From assembly GCA_022820025.1 (NCBI GenBank), contig JAJEGF010000081.1, positions 1-48,607 of the forward strand: 48,607 bases of DNA, written 5' to 3'. Shown in pieces: positions 15,969 through 24,136 of this stretch. The position numbers and the translations under genes were made by a program. The stretch's first letter is position 1. The number at the start of each line of letters is the position of its first letter. The stretch is from Chloroflexota bacterium. Lineage in GTDB: Bacteria; Chloroflexota; UBA11872. A model generated the notes under the pieces. It searched no databases, was not told the origin of the DNA, and saw nothing but the letters and a program-made list of their open reading frames with translations.

Positions 15969-16856
15969 GTGCGCGATTCTGAGGAAATCCGCAGCCTGCT
16001 GAGCGGCCCGGTCAACCCGCTGCCCACCAAGTTCCACAGAGACGGGACGATTGACTTCGGTGGCATGCACGCCGTCATCGACAGGTCCCTGGAGTCGGGC
16101 TGCCAGGTCATCATGCTCACCTGGGGCGAGACTCTCGTTTCACTCCTGACTGACTCCGAACTGGCCCAGGTCCACCGCTCCGTCATCGCGCACGTTGGCG
16201 ACCGCGCCCTCACGATCGCCTGCGACAACATGTGGAGTCTTCACCAGACGCTCGAGTTTGCGGAGCTGGTGCGCGATTTGGGCTACGACCTCTACATGGT
16301 CCGCCCCGCCGAGTGGGCGCGTGGAACGCCGGAAACTCTGGCCGATTTCTACCGCGCCGTCGCTCGTCGCACGCCGGTCATGCTGGTTGGCGACGTGCCG
16401 ATCAGGACGTGCGAATTGATCGAGGACGAGCCCGGAATCCTGGGCTTCAAGGAAGACACCCAGCTCGACTACGCCCACGAAGTGCTGATGCGATGGGGCG
16501 AACGCTGGCCTATGGTCGGCGGCGGCGGCATGAAGCGGCACTTCCTCCTCTGGCCCCATGGCTGCCGCTCCTGGCTGGAGCCGTTCGTCCGCTGCTATCC
16601 CGAGCCGGCCATGCGTTACTGGAGGGCGCTCCAGCGCGGCGACACCGCCGAGGCCTGGGACATCATCATGCGGATTGAGACCCCGGTGCGTGCGGCGGCC
16701 CATCGCTTCCCGGCCGGCTACAACGGTTTCTCCCAGGCCATGATCGAGGCCTACGGCATAGCGCCCCGCTGGCGCCGCGCCCCCGCGCCCAACGCCACCG
16801 ACGCCGAGATGGGAGACGTACGCGGCCTGCTGCGTCGGCTGGGCATCTGGCCGTGA
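15969..16856 (+). CDS. DapA/N-acetylneuraminate lyase superfamily protein with altered active site
   Basis: A 295-residue TIM-barrel protein of the class I aldolase group (dihydrodipicolinate synthase, KDG aldolase, NanA). The Schiff-base lysine is Lys161 in I-L-G-F-K-E-D-T, and the G-T-T-G-E-like loop appears as L-T-W-G-E-T (50-55). The hallmark Y-N-x-P-x-R-T motif, which supplies the catalytic tyrosine, reads G-D-V-P-I-R-T (141-147). Either the chemistry differs or a residue elsewhere takes over. GTG at 15969 is preceded by aaggagg seven bases upstream, a strong site. The GH-like gene follows on the same strand after 19 bases. Likely role, by context: aldol cleavage of a sugar-acid derivative. 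Confidence 0.75.
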   Translation: MRDSEEIRSLLSGPVNPLPTKFHRDGTIDFGGMHAVIDRSLESGCQVIMLTWGETLVSLLTDSELAQVHRSVIAHVGDRALTIACDNMWSLHQTLEFAELVRDLGYDLYMVRPAEWARGTPETLADFYRAVARRTPVMLVGDVPIRTCELIEDEPGILGFKEDTQLDYAHEVLMRWGERWPMVGGGGMKRHFLLWPHGCRSWLEPFVRCYPEPAMRYWRALQRGDTAEAWDIIMRIETPVRAAAHRFPAGYNGFSQAMIEAYGIAPRWRRAPAPNATDAEMGDVRGLLRRLGIWP

Positions 16857-16875
16857 CCACGGAAGCGCTGACCTC

Positions 16876-18660
16876 ATGACGGGACGGGCGCCGGACTTCC
16901 TCGCCGACCGCGGCTTCAGCCAGCCGCCCATCTACCTGACCGACCTTGACCGATGTACACCATCCAGCGCCTTGTCGTCTGAGCCCCGCCGCCACACCTG
17001 GCGCACGCTGCCCTACAGCACAGGCGCGTTCAGCGGCGTGATGCTGCTGGCCGGGCCCGAAACCGCGGCACCGTGCGTTAGCTATCCATTGAACGCCAAC
17101 GGCTGGCATGCCATATCGATTGGCGTACATCCGTTCTGGTCCGAACCTGAAGGTCGGCAGCTCGAAGTTCAGCTCAAGCTCAGCGGCACTGGCCCATTCA
17201 CCATCCTGGCCTGGCCACGCGTCCCCTTCGGCGGCCACGCCGAGTTTCTGCACGAACACTACTGGGGCGCAGCGGACTTGACCGGGCGCGACCTGGTTAT
17301 GGCGCAGCCGACGGCGCGTGCATCCGCCGGCGCCGGCCCCGGTTCGTTTCTCGGCCGACCCACGCGAATTGCTTATGTCAAGTTAGTTCCGCTGACATCC
17401 GCCGAGGTGCGCGCACTAACGGCCGACCGCGATCAAGACGACACCCGCCGCCTCTTCGCCCACCAGGATGCCCACGGACCGCACTCCGCCTGGCGCCTAA
17501 CAAGTGCCGCCGATATCCAGCGCGAGGTAGAGCCGTATCGGCACACCGACTTCTCGCGCCTCTACTGGGAGTGCGGCTCCGGCGATCTGATGAACTATTT
17601 CACCCAGATCGGGCGCGTGCCCACCCACGATGGGCTCGATGACTTTCCGCGACAGAGCGACCGACTCAACGCCGAAAGCTGGCGGATTCTCCGCGACCGC
17701 GGCATTGATCCCTTGCAGGTGGCTGCCGAACATGCACGGGATGTCGGCCTAGAACTCCACGCAAGCTATCGCGTCGCCGGCTTTCATTACCCACCCCCGT
17801 TGGATCACTTCACGCACGGCGACTCGGTCTACAAGCGGCGGCCCGAGTGGCGCGGTGTAGACCGCGCAGGTCGCCGCACGCCGCGCTTCGCCTACACCCA
17901 TCCCGAAGTTCGCGCCTACGTCATCTCGCTGCTCCGCGAGGTCGTCCAGTACCCAGTGGACGGCATCTGCATGCTCTACAACCGGCGGCTACCGCTGGTG
18001 GAATACGAGCCGCAACTCGTTGAGGGCTTTCGCGCCGACCACGGCCTCGATCCGCGCAGCCTCGAGCCGCTCGACCCGACCTGGCTGCGTTACCGATCGG
18101 GCGTTCTCACCCAGTTTCACCGCGAGCTGCGTGCCGCGATGGACGAGGAATCGCGGCGACGGGGCCGCAGCCGTCGCCTTCAGATATCGGCCGCGGTCGC
18201 TGGCACCGAGGCAGAAAACCTGCGTTTCGGAGTCGATCCCGGAGCTTGGGTGAACGAAGGCCTGGTCGACACGCTTATTCCCTATTCGTCGGCAACGGAT
18301 TTCAACAGCAGCGTGGATGCCTGGTCCGACCCGAGGGCGATCGATGACTTCCTAAACCTCGCGCGCGGCAGCAACACGGTCATTGCGCCGAACATGATGC
18401 CCCGCCAGGTTTCCCCGGAGCACTTGCGTCGCCGAGCCGTCGGTCTCTACCGCGCCGGTGTACGGCACCTGTTCTTCTGGGACTGCGCCGGCGGCAATGG
18501 CCGCGCCAACTACAGCGACATGTGGAGCGCTCTTCGCCGTCTTGGACACATCGACGAAATCGAAGACTGGAAAGCAGGCGGTGAGACCGACCTGAGTTCA
18601 GCCCGCCACGAGCTCTGCTCGTTGGGCGACTGGGACCTCAGCTACCACACGCCTGGCTAG
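16876..18660 (+). CDS. Glycoside-hydrolase-like TIM-barrel protein (GHL10/DUF187-type)
   Basis: A 594-residue protein. The N-terminal 200 residues are beta-rich, like a jelly-roll carbohydrate-binding domain. From about 230 onward it resembles family-10-like glycosyl hydrolase barrels: Y-W-E-C-G-S-G-D, H-A-S-Y-R-V-A-G-F-H-Y, then R-F-A-Y-T-H-P-E-V-R-A-Y-V, the strand before a conserved V-D-G-I-C-M-L-Y-N, and a late L-F-F-W-D-C-A-G. No signal peptide, so it would act on imported sugars or be a non-catalytic relative. Catalytic acids cannot be assigned by eye. It follows the DapA-like gene closely and converges with the dehydrogenase gene. Confidence 0.6.
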   Translation: MTGRAPDFLADRGFSQPPIYLTDLDRCTPSSALSSEPRRHTWRTLPYSTGAFSGVMLLAGPETAAPCVSYPLNANGWHAISIGVHPFWSEPEGRQLEVQLKLSGTGPFTILAWPRVPFGGHAEFLHEHYWGAADLTGRDLVMAQPTARASAGAGPGSFLGRPTRIAYVKLVPLTSAEVRALTADRDQDDTRRLFAHQDAHGPHSAWRLTSAADIQREVEPYRHTDFSRLYWECGSGDLMNYFTQIGRVPTHDGLDDFPRQSDRLNAESWRILRDRGIDPLQVAAEHARDVGLELHASYRVAGFHYPPPLDHFTHGDSVYKRRPEWRGVDRAGRRTPRFAYTHPEVRAYVISLLREVVQYPVDGICMLYNRRLPLVEYEPQLVEGFRADHGLDPRSLEPLDPTWLRYRSGVLTQFHRELRAAMDEESRRRGRSRRLQISAAVAGTEAENLRFGVDPGAWVNEGLVDTLIPYSSATDFNSSVDAWSDPRAIDDFLNLARGSNTVIAPNMMPRQVSPEHLRRRAVGLYRAGVRHLFFWDCAGGNGRANYSDMWSALRRLGHIDEIEDWKAGGETDLSSARHELCSLGDWDLSYHTPG

Positions 18661-18701
18661 GGCGCCGGCCGCAGATCCCGATCGGCTCGGCTTAGACTCT
18701 C

Positions 18702-19646
18702 TCAGGCCACGCGGTATTTCAGGGCCTGCCCAGCCTCGATTCGCGTAATGTTGTCGCGCACCACTTCCGTGGTTCCACGCAGAAAAATGTCGCAAGCCGA
18801 CGCCCCGTGCGGGGTTGCAAAGACCTCGCGTTCAAACACTGGGTCGGCAGGATCAACCGGCTCTTCCCAGAACACGTCAAGGCCGGCGGCCCGCAGCCTT
18901 CCGCTGTCAAGCGCGTCGATCAGCGGCTGGCGCTGGACCACCGGGCCGCGCGATACGTTGACCAGGACGGATCCGTCCGGCATGGAATCCAGTACGGCCT
19001 GGTCGACCAGGCCGTGCGTCTCATCCGTGAGCGGCACCGACAGCACCACGAAGCCGCAATTGCGAACCGCCTCGGTCAGACGGTCGGCGGTGTAGAGCTC
19101 GGTGAGCCCCAGCCGTTGCGCCAACTCGGGATCCGGTGTTCGCTTCACGCCAATCAGGGTCGCCCCAAACGGCTTCAGCAGCCGGGCAATTTCGCTGCCG
19201 ACGCCGCCGACGCCCACGATGCAAACGCGAGAATCGAAGAGCGACGCGCCAAACGGTACGGCAATCGAGCGCGCCGCCAGCGTCCGAAGGTGCGTCGGCA
19301 GCTGGCGGCCGGCGGCAATCAGGTGCATCAGCGCGAACTCGGCCACCGCCTTGCCGATCCCCGAGGGTCCGGCCGGGGCATTGGCCACTGGAATGTCTCG
19401 GGCGCGTGCAGCTTCCAGATCGACGTGATCGACCCCGATCCCGAACTGCTGAATCAGGCGAAGGCGGGAAGCGGATTCAATGGTGGCGGCATCGATGGGC
19501 GTACGCGCCGGGATGATCACGTCGGCACTCGGTGCCTGCGCGGCCAGTTCGTCAGGCTCGGTCGGGACGATCTCGTGCTCGGGCAGCGCTTCTCGAAGCA
19601 CATCCGTGATCGCCGCCAGGTCCGGGCTGCACATCAGTACCCGCAT
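18702..19646 (-). CDS. D-2-hydroxyacid dehydrogenase (NAD-dependent)
   Basis: A 314-residue enzyme of the phosphoglycerate/glycerate dehydrogenase family. The NAD-binding loop G-V-G-G-V-G (145-150) and the catalytic trio Arg233 in V-N-V-S-R-G, Glu262 in F-W-E-E-P and His280 in A-T-P-H-G-A-S are intact. It should interconvert a 2-oxoacid and a D-2-hydroxyacid, for example glyoxylate or hydroxypyruvate; context suggests a product of sugar-acid breakdown. ATG 19646 has aaggggg upstream. It lies 31 bases after the class III aminotransferase on the same strand, so the pair is likely one operon. Confidence 0.88.
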   Translation of the reverse strand: MRVLMCSPDLAAITDVLREALPEHEIVPTEPDELAAQAPSADVIIPARTPIDAATIESASRLRLIQQFGIGVDHVDLEAARARDIPVANAPAGPSGIGKAVAEFALMHLIAAGRQLPTHLRTLAARSIAVPFGASLFDSRVCIVGVGGVGSEIARLLKPFGATLIGVKRTPDPELAQRLGLTELYTADRLTEAVRNCGFVVLSVPLTDETHGLVDQAVLDSMPDGSVLVNVSRGPVVQRQPLIDALDSGRLRAAGLDVFWEEPVDPADPVFEREVFATPHGASACDIFLRGTTEVVRDNITRIEAGQALKYRVA

Positions 19647-19677
19647 CGGATGCCCCCTTCTTGAGACGCCTCAGCTA

Positions 19678-21003
19678 CTAGCCCGCTGACGCCTTACAGG
19701 CCGCCAGGGCTTCGTCCACGATTTCGAGCGTCCGATCCACGTCGTCCTCGCTGTGCGCGATCGAGATGTAGAACTTCTCGTTCGGCACGATCAGGATTCC
19801 TCGCTTCACGCACTCGATAGCAAACTGCGTCCCCATGTCGCGGTCGTTATCCAGCAAGTCAACCCATTGCGTCGGGTTGGCGTTCTCCATGAAGCGCACG
19901 CCAAACACCATGTCTTCGCCCAGCGCTTGTAATGCGATGCCGTGTCGACGACCAGCGTCCTCTATGCCGGCCCGCAGACGACCGCCGACGCGGTGCAACT
20001 GGTCGTAGACACCGGGCTCGCTGAGGACTTCCATGGCGGCCAGCGCCGCCGTGGCCGCGACGGGATTACCGTTGAAGGTCCCGCTCGCCCAGGCAATGGT
20101 GTTTGGCGCACGGCCCACGTTGCCGTACAGGTCCATGATGTCCCGGCGGCCCGCAATCACGGCTAGCGGAAAGCCACCGGCCATCGCCTTGCCGTAACAG
20201 GCCATATCCGGCACCACGCCGTAGGCCTCCTGCGCGCCACCCCAGGCCAGCCGGAATCCCGTCACGATTTCGTCATAAATCATCACGATGCCGTGCCGGT
20301 CACAAGCCTCCCGCACTGATTCCAGGAATCCGGGAACCGGCCGCAGCACGCGCTGCAGCGGCTCGATGATGATGCCCGCGAGCTCGTCTGCGTATTCCTC
20401 AATCACCTGGAGCGCAAACTCGGTGTCGTTGTACGGCGCCACGAGCACGTCGTCAGCCAGCACGCCCGGCACACCCAGCGAGTCGGGTTCCGCGTGCGGA
20501 TAGTCGCTGGCCTCACCAGGAACGGTACCGAACATGGCGAAGTCGCCGGTTCCGTGCCAGCCGCCCTCGAACTTCAGGATCTTCGGCCGGCCTGTGAACG
20601 CCCGAGCCGCGCGCAGCGACAAAAACGTTGCGTCGGAGCCGGTCGTCACGTAGCGGACCTGCTCGGCGCAAGGAACGGCCTCGATCACTTGCTCCGCCAG
20701 CCGGATAGCCGGTTCGTTCAGGAAATAGAACGTCGTTCCCTGGCGAATCTGGCGCTCGACGGCTTCCAGGATCCGCGGATGGCAGTGACCGACCAGCATG
20801 GGCCCGGAACCCATCAGGTAGTCGATGTACTCCCGGCCGTCGACGCTGATGAGATGACTGCCGCGCCCTTCACGGATCACCACGTCCTGGGAGCGCGGAA
20901 GCATCAGAAAGCCAAGGGCGCCGCCGCTGAGCACGTTGCCGGCGAGTTCAAGGAGTTCGCCGTTCGGGGCCGACGTCTGGCCCGGTTGTGTCGAGGCTGC
21001 CAC
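19678..21003 (-). CDS. Class III aminotransferase, glutamate-1-semialdehyde aminomutase-like
   Basis: A 441-residue PLP enzyme of fold type I. The PLP lysine is Lys272 in C-Y-G-K-A-M-A-G-G, and Asp244 sits in M-I-Y-D-E-I-V-T-G-F-R. The V-T-T-G-S-D-A-T motif (119-126) and F-E-G-G-W-H-G match the HemL-like subgroup. Because it sits with catabolic genes and not with heme genes, it is probably an aminotransferase or aminomutase for another amino aldehyde or beta-amino acid, not HemL itself. GTG 21003 begins M-A-A-S; 129 bases separate it from the divergent oxidoreductase gene, leaving room for two promoters. Confidence 0.82.
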   Translation of the reverse strand: MAASTQPGQTSAPNGELLELAGNVLSGGALGFLMLPRSQDVVIREGRGSHLISVDGREYIDYLMGSGPMLVGHCHPRILEAVERQIRQGTTFYFLNEPAIRLAEQVIEAVPCAEQVRYVTTGSDATFLSLRAARAFTGRPKILKFEGGWHGTGDFAMFGTVPGEASDYPHAEPDSLGVPGVLADDVLVAPYNDTEFALQVIEEYADELAGIIIEPLQRVLRPVPGFLESVREACDRHGIVMIYDEIVTGFRLAWGGAQEAYGVVPDMACYGKAMAGGFPLAVIAGRRDIMDLYGNVGRAPNTIAWASGTFNGNPVAATAALAAMEVLSEPGVYDQLHRVGGRLRAGIEDAGRRHGIALQALGEDMVFGVRFMENANPTQWVDLLDNDRDMGTQFAIECVKRGILIVPNEKFYISIAHSEDDVDRTLEIVDEALAACKASAG

Positions 21004-21132
21004 CGCTCACCTGGCCTTCTGGAAACCGCCGCAACAGCCGGCGGCGCTGGGTCGCGCATACTACACGCGGCACCGAGCCGATCGGCTGCCGAACCTGAGT
21101 CGCGGAGATTTCGGAATGGCGGAGATCAGATC

Positions 21133-22182
21133 GTGAGCGCCAGCGCCCCGGAGTCTTCTTCCGTCAGAATCGCCCTGATAGGCGCCGGCGGCTTTGGGAC
21201 TTATACGACCGAGTTGATTGATCGGCAGCCCGAGATAGCACTGGTTGGCGTTGCCGACACCGACGGCGACAAGGCGCGGCGCCTTGGGCGCGATCGCGGC
21301 ATGCCGTACTGGACCGATCACCGAGCGCTATTGGACGAGTGCGATTGCGACGCGGTTGCCATCGTGACGACCCACTCGACGCATCGCGACATCGCCGTGG
21401 ACGCCGCGGCTGCTGGTCGCCACATCTTCTGCGAAAAGACCATGGCCATCACCGTCGCCGACTGCCACGACATGGTGGAAGCCGCGGACACGCACGGCGC
21501 GAAGCTGATGGTTGGTCACAAACGCCGATTTCGGCCCGCCTCCGCCGCGCTCAGGCGGGCGCTGGCTACCGATGGACTGGGACGCCCCCTGGCCGTCAAC
21601 GTTCGCGGCTTCTTTGGCCGTCGCATTACCGGCTTCTGGCGCGAGCGGGCCCTCTGCGGCGGGTTGCTCTACTGGGCCGGAGTCCATGACGTGGACACGT
21701 TGCGCTACCTCTTTGGCGAGGTGGCCTCCGTATACGCGGTCCTTTCGCCCAAGCTGCGGCCCGAGGTCTCCGACCAGGAAGACGCCATTTCGGTCGCGCT
21801 CGCGTTCAAGAGCGGAATGCTCGGCTCGCTACAGGTTTCGACCTTCTATCCGATGGCCACCTATCAGACCGCATTCGGATTCGACATCGTCTGTGAGCGC
21901 GGGGGTGTCAGCTACAACCCGCACGACCTCACTATCACAACTCAACATGAAGACCAGCCTCCAGAGGTCGTTCGCCTTGAGCACAACTCGCCCGACGGTG
22001 CCTACGACATGGAGTGGTCCAGCTTTGCGGCCTGGGTCCTCCGCGACGAAGACCCCGTATTGACCGGCGAGGACGGACTGCGCTGTGTAGAGATTCTTCA
22101 GGCCGCGTACTTGAGCGCCGCAACGGGATCGCGAGTCGACCTCCCGCTCGACCGCAACGAGCGGCGACCGTTTGACGGATAG
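21133..22182 (+). CDS. Gfo/Idh/MocA-family oxidoreductase
   Basis: A 349-residue NAD(P)-dependent sugar or inositol dehydrogenase-like protein. The Rossmann loop is G-A-G-G-F-G (17-22). The usual C-E-K-P loop is C-E-K-T here, keeping the catalytic lysine. A barrel-like C-terminal domain with G-G-L-L-Y-W-A-G-V-H-D-V-D-T-L-R-Y matches the G-x-x-x-D-x-x-x-H-x-x-D region of the family, with slight changes. The frame is open far upstream, antisense to the aminotransferase, but GTG 21133 with ggag eight bases before it gives a family-like start. The nitrilase-family gene follows after 11 bases. Confidence 0.85.
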   Translation: MSASAPESSSVRIALIGAGGFGTYTTELIDRQPEIALVGVADTDGDKARRLGRDRGMPYWTDHRALLDECDCDAVAIVTTHSTHRDIAVDAAAAGRHIFCEKTMAITVADCHDMVEAADTHGAKLMVGHKRRFRPASAALRRALATDGLGRPLAVNVRGFFGRRITGFWRERALCGGLLYWAGVHDVDTLRYLFGEVASVYAVLSPKLRPEVSDQEDAISVALAFKSGMLGSLQVSTFYPMATYQTAFGFDIVCERGGVSYNPHDLTITTQHEDQPPEVVRLEHNSPDGAYDMEWSSFAAWVLRDEDPVLTGEDGLRCVEILQAAYLSAATGSRVDLPLDRNERRPFDG

Positions 22183-22193
22183 GCGCTGGCGCC

Positions 22194-23015
22194 ATGCGCA
22201 TCGCCTGCGTGCAGGTCGCCACCGTCGACGGCGAGATCGAAGCCAACCGCGCGCGTGCCCTGGGCCTCACGGAACAGGTGCTTGCCACCAACCCGGATCT
22301 GGTAATTCTTCCGGAACTGGTCACCACCGGCTATTGCACCAACGACTACACGACGGTTGCGGAGGATCTGGAAGGTGTGACCGTTCGCGCTTTCGCTGAT
22401 CTGGCGGCCTCGTCCGGCGCTTGTATCGCCGTCGGTCTTGTAACCCGGATAGCCGGCGGCCGCCCGCAAAACGGCAGCGTGATCCTTGGTCCCCACGGTG
22501 TCATCGGCACGTACGCCAAGTCCCACATGTGCGTGAACGACGACCCGCGCGTCGACGAGTCCACGGCGTTCGCCCGCGGCGAGACGCTGGGGCTATTCGA
22601 CCTCGTCGGCACCAGGGTCGGAGTCATGATTTGCTATGACGGTCACCATGGCGAGTTGCCAGTGGCTCTGGTCGCCGGCGGCGCCGAGATGCTGATCTGG
22701 CTGAACAACCGCACGTCCATGCCGGCCTGGGAGGCTTCCGCGATCGCGAAATTCAATCGCGTGCCAGTGGCGGCCGTGAACCGAGTCGGCGAAGCCGGGT
22801 GGCAGCCGGCCGGCGCGCCTCAGAGGTGCTTTACCGGAGTCTCGGCGATCGTCGATCATGACGGCGAGACTATCGCCGTCGCTCACGGTGGGGAAGAAAC
22901 CGTGGTCGTCGGCCACGTCGACATCGAGGCCGGACGCCAGCGCCGCAACAGCCACGTGCTGAACACTATGCAGAGTCGTCGTCCTGACCTTTACGCCCTG
23001 GCCCGGGTGTCGTAG
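22194..23015 (+). CDS. Carbon-nitrogen hydrolase (nitrilase superfamily)
   Basis: A 273-residue amidohydrolase with the complete Glu-Lys-Cys triad: Glu41 in I-L-P-E-L-V, Lys109 in Y-A-K-S-H and Cys147 in M-I-C-Y-D. N-carbamoyl-amino-acid amidases, omega-amidases and aliphatic amidases share this fold; nothing specific to one substrate is visible. Its position between an oxidoreductase and the importer genes suggests it deamidates or decarbamoylates the imported compound. It and HyuA/HyuB in the facing cluster would together cover ring opening and carbamoyl removal of hydantoin-like substrates, which is inference. Confidence 0.85.
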   Translation: MRIACVQVATVDGEIEANRARALGLTEQVLATNPDLVILPELVTTGYCTNDYTTVAEDLEGVTVRAFADLAASSGACIAVGLVTRIAGGRPQNGSVILGPHGVIGTYAKSHMCVNDDPRVDESTAFARGETLGLFDLVGTRVGVMICYDGHHGELPVALVAGGAEMLIWLNNRTSMPAWEASAIAKFNRVPVAAVNRVGEAGWQPAGAPQRCFTGVSAIVDHDGETIAVAHGGEETVVVGHVDIEAGRQRRNSHVLNTMQSRRPDLYALARVS

Positions 23016-23099
23016 TCGCCGATTCCTCCCGAACCGGCGCTCGTTGCGGCTATGATGCGCGCCGGTGTTCGGCACAACTTCTTGAATCGGGGCGATAGC

Positions 23100-24041
23100 G
23101 TGGCAGCCGTCGGGCAGTTTGTGGGTCAGGCCGCACCGGAAGCGCCCGTCCGCAGCGAGTGGAACCTGGCTTGGCGTCGCCTGCGACGCAACAAGGCGGC
23201 CATGGCTGGTTTAGTCGTACTGATCGTGATTTCGCTGGCCGCGGTCTTTGCCGACTTCATTGCCACCGAAGCAGAGAATGACTTCGACATCGCGTCGACA
23301 GGGCTGCCGCCGTTCGCCGAACGTCTGGACCCAACCGACGACTGGCGGCCCTGGGGACAGCGTCATTTCCTGGGCACCGACGACATTGGACGGGATGTCT
23401 TCAGCCGGATCGTGCGAGGTGCGCGGATTTCCCTGCGGATCGGATTCTCGGCGGTCACGATATCGTTGATAGTCGGCAGCATTCTTGGTCTCGTGTCGGG
23501 TTACTTCCGCCGCTGGCCGGATATGGTCATCAGCCGAATTCTGGACGTGATGCTGGCGTTTCCAGGGATCCTGCTGGCGATGACGGTTGTCGCATCGCTT
23601 GGGCCGGGGCTCAACAATGCCATGCTCGCGTTGGGTGTGGCCGGCATCCCGTTTTATGGTCGCGTGGTGCGCGGTACCACGCTCGCCGCACGGGACCTCA
23701 CGTATGTTCGCGCGGCGCGGGCCGTCGGCATGTCCGATGTGCGCATCATGCTGCGCCACATCCTGCCCAATGTCATCAGCCCCGTGCTGATCATGGCGAC
23801 GCTCGGCCTGGGCGGCGCCATCCTCGCGTCCGCCACCCTCAGCTTCCTGGGCCTCGGCGCGGAATCTCCGGCACCTGAATGGGGATACGAGCTATCGAAG
23901 AGCCGCAATCTGTTGCGGGAGTACTGGTGGATAGCCACATTCAACGGCTTCGCCATCGCGACCACCGTGCTTTCCATCAACCTGTTAGGCGACGGGCTGC
24001 GTGAGGCGCTCGATCCCCAAGCAAGCTCGTGGTCTGATTAG
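23100..24041 (+). CDS. Dipeptide/oligopeptide-type ABC transporter permease (DppC-like)
   Basis: A 313-residue inner-membrane permease. After a cytoplasmic leader with R-R-L-R-R-N-K-A-A-M, the first membrane helix (about 35-55) is followed by a periplasmic segment with H-F-L-G-T-D-D-I-G-R-D-V-F-S-R, the hallmark of DppC/OppC, then the permease core with the EAA loop A-V-G-M-S-D-V-R-I-M-L-R-H-I-L-P-N. GTG 23100 is chosen (ggggcg upstream); ATG 23052 would add 16 residues. Partners are the binding protein and DppB just downstream, and the ATPases encoded on the opposite strand at 33.5-35.6 kb. Confidence 0.88.
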   Translation: MAAVGQFVGQAAPEAPVRSEWNLAWRRLRRNKAAMAGLVVLIVISLAAVFADFIATEAENDFDIASTGLPPFAERLDPTDDWRPWGQRHFLGTDDIGRDVFSRIVRGARISLRIGFSAVTISLIVGSILGLVSGYFRRWPDMVISRILDVMLAFPGILLAMTVVASLGPGLNNAMLALGVAGIPFYGRVVRGTTLAARDLTYVRAARAVGMSDVRIMLRHILPNVISPVLIMATLGLGGAILASATLSFLGLGAESPAPEWGYELSKSRNLLREYWWIATFNGFAIATTVLSINLLGDGLREALDPQASSWSD

Positions 24042-24136
24042 TTGAGCTTCGAGTCCATGGCATTCCGCGCGTGCATTCGGTACGCTATCGCATTCGTCGA
24101 GGCGCCGTCGTAGCGCGCCTCAAGGGGAGGTTGCAC

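Noticed and set aside
14954..16231. A 425-codon open frame on the minus strand
   Set aside because: It is antisense to the Asp-box propeller gene and the DapA-like gene, has no family look, and reflects GC-rich codon bias.
20494..21132. A 213-codon upstream extension of the first Gfo/Idh frame
   Set aside because: It is antisense to the class III aminotransferase; a good GTG start with a Shine-Dalgarno exists at 21133.
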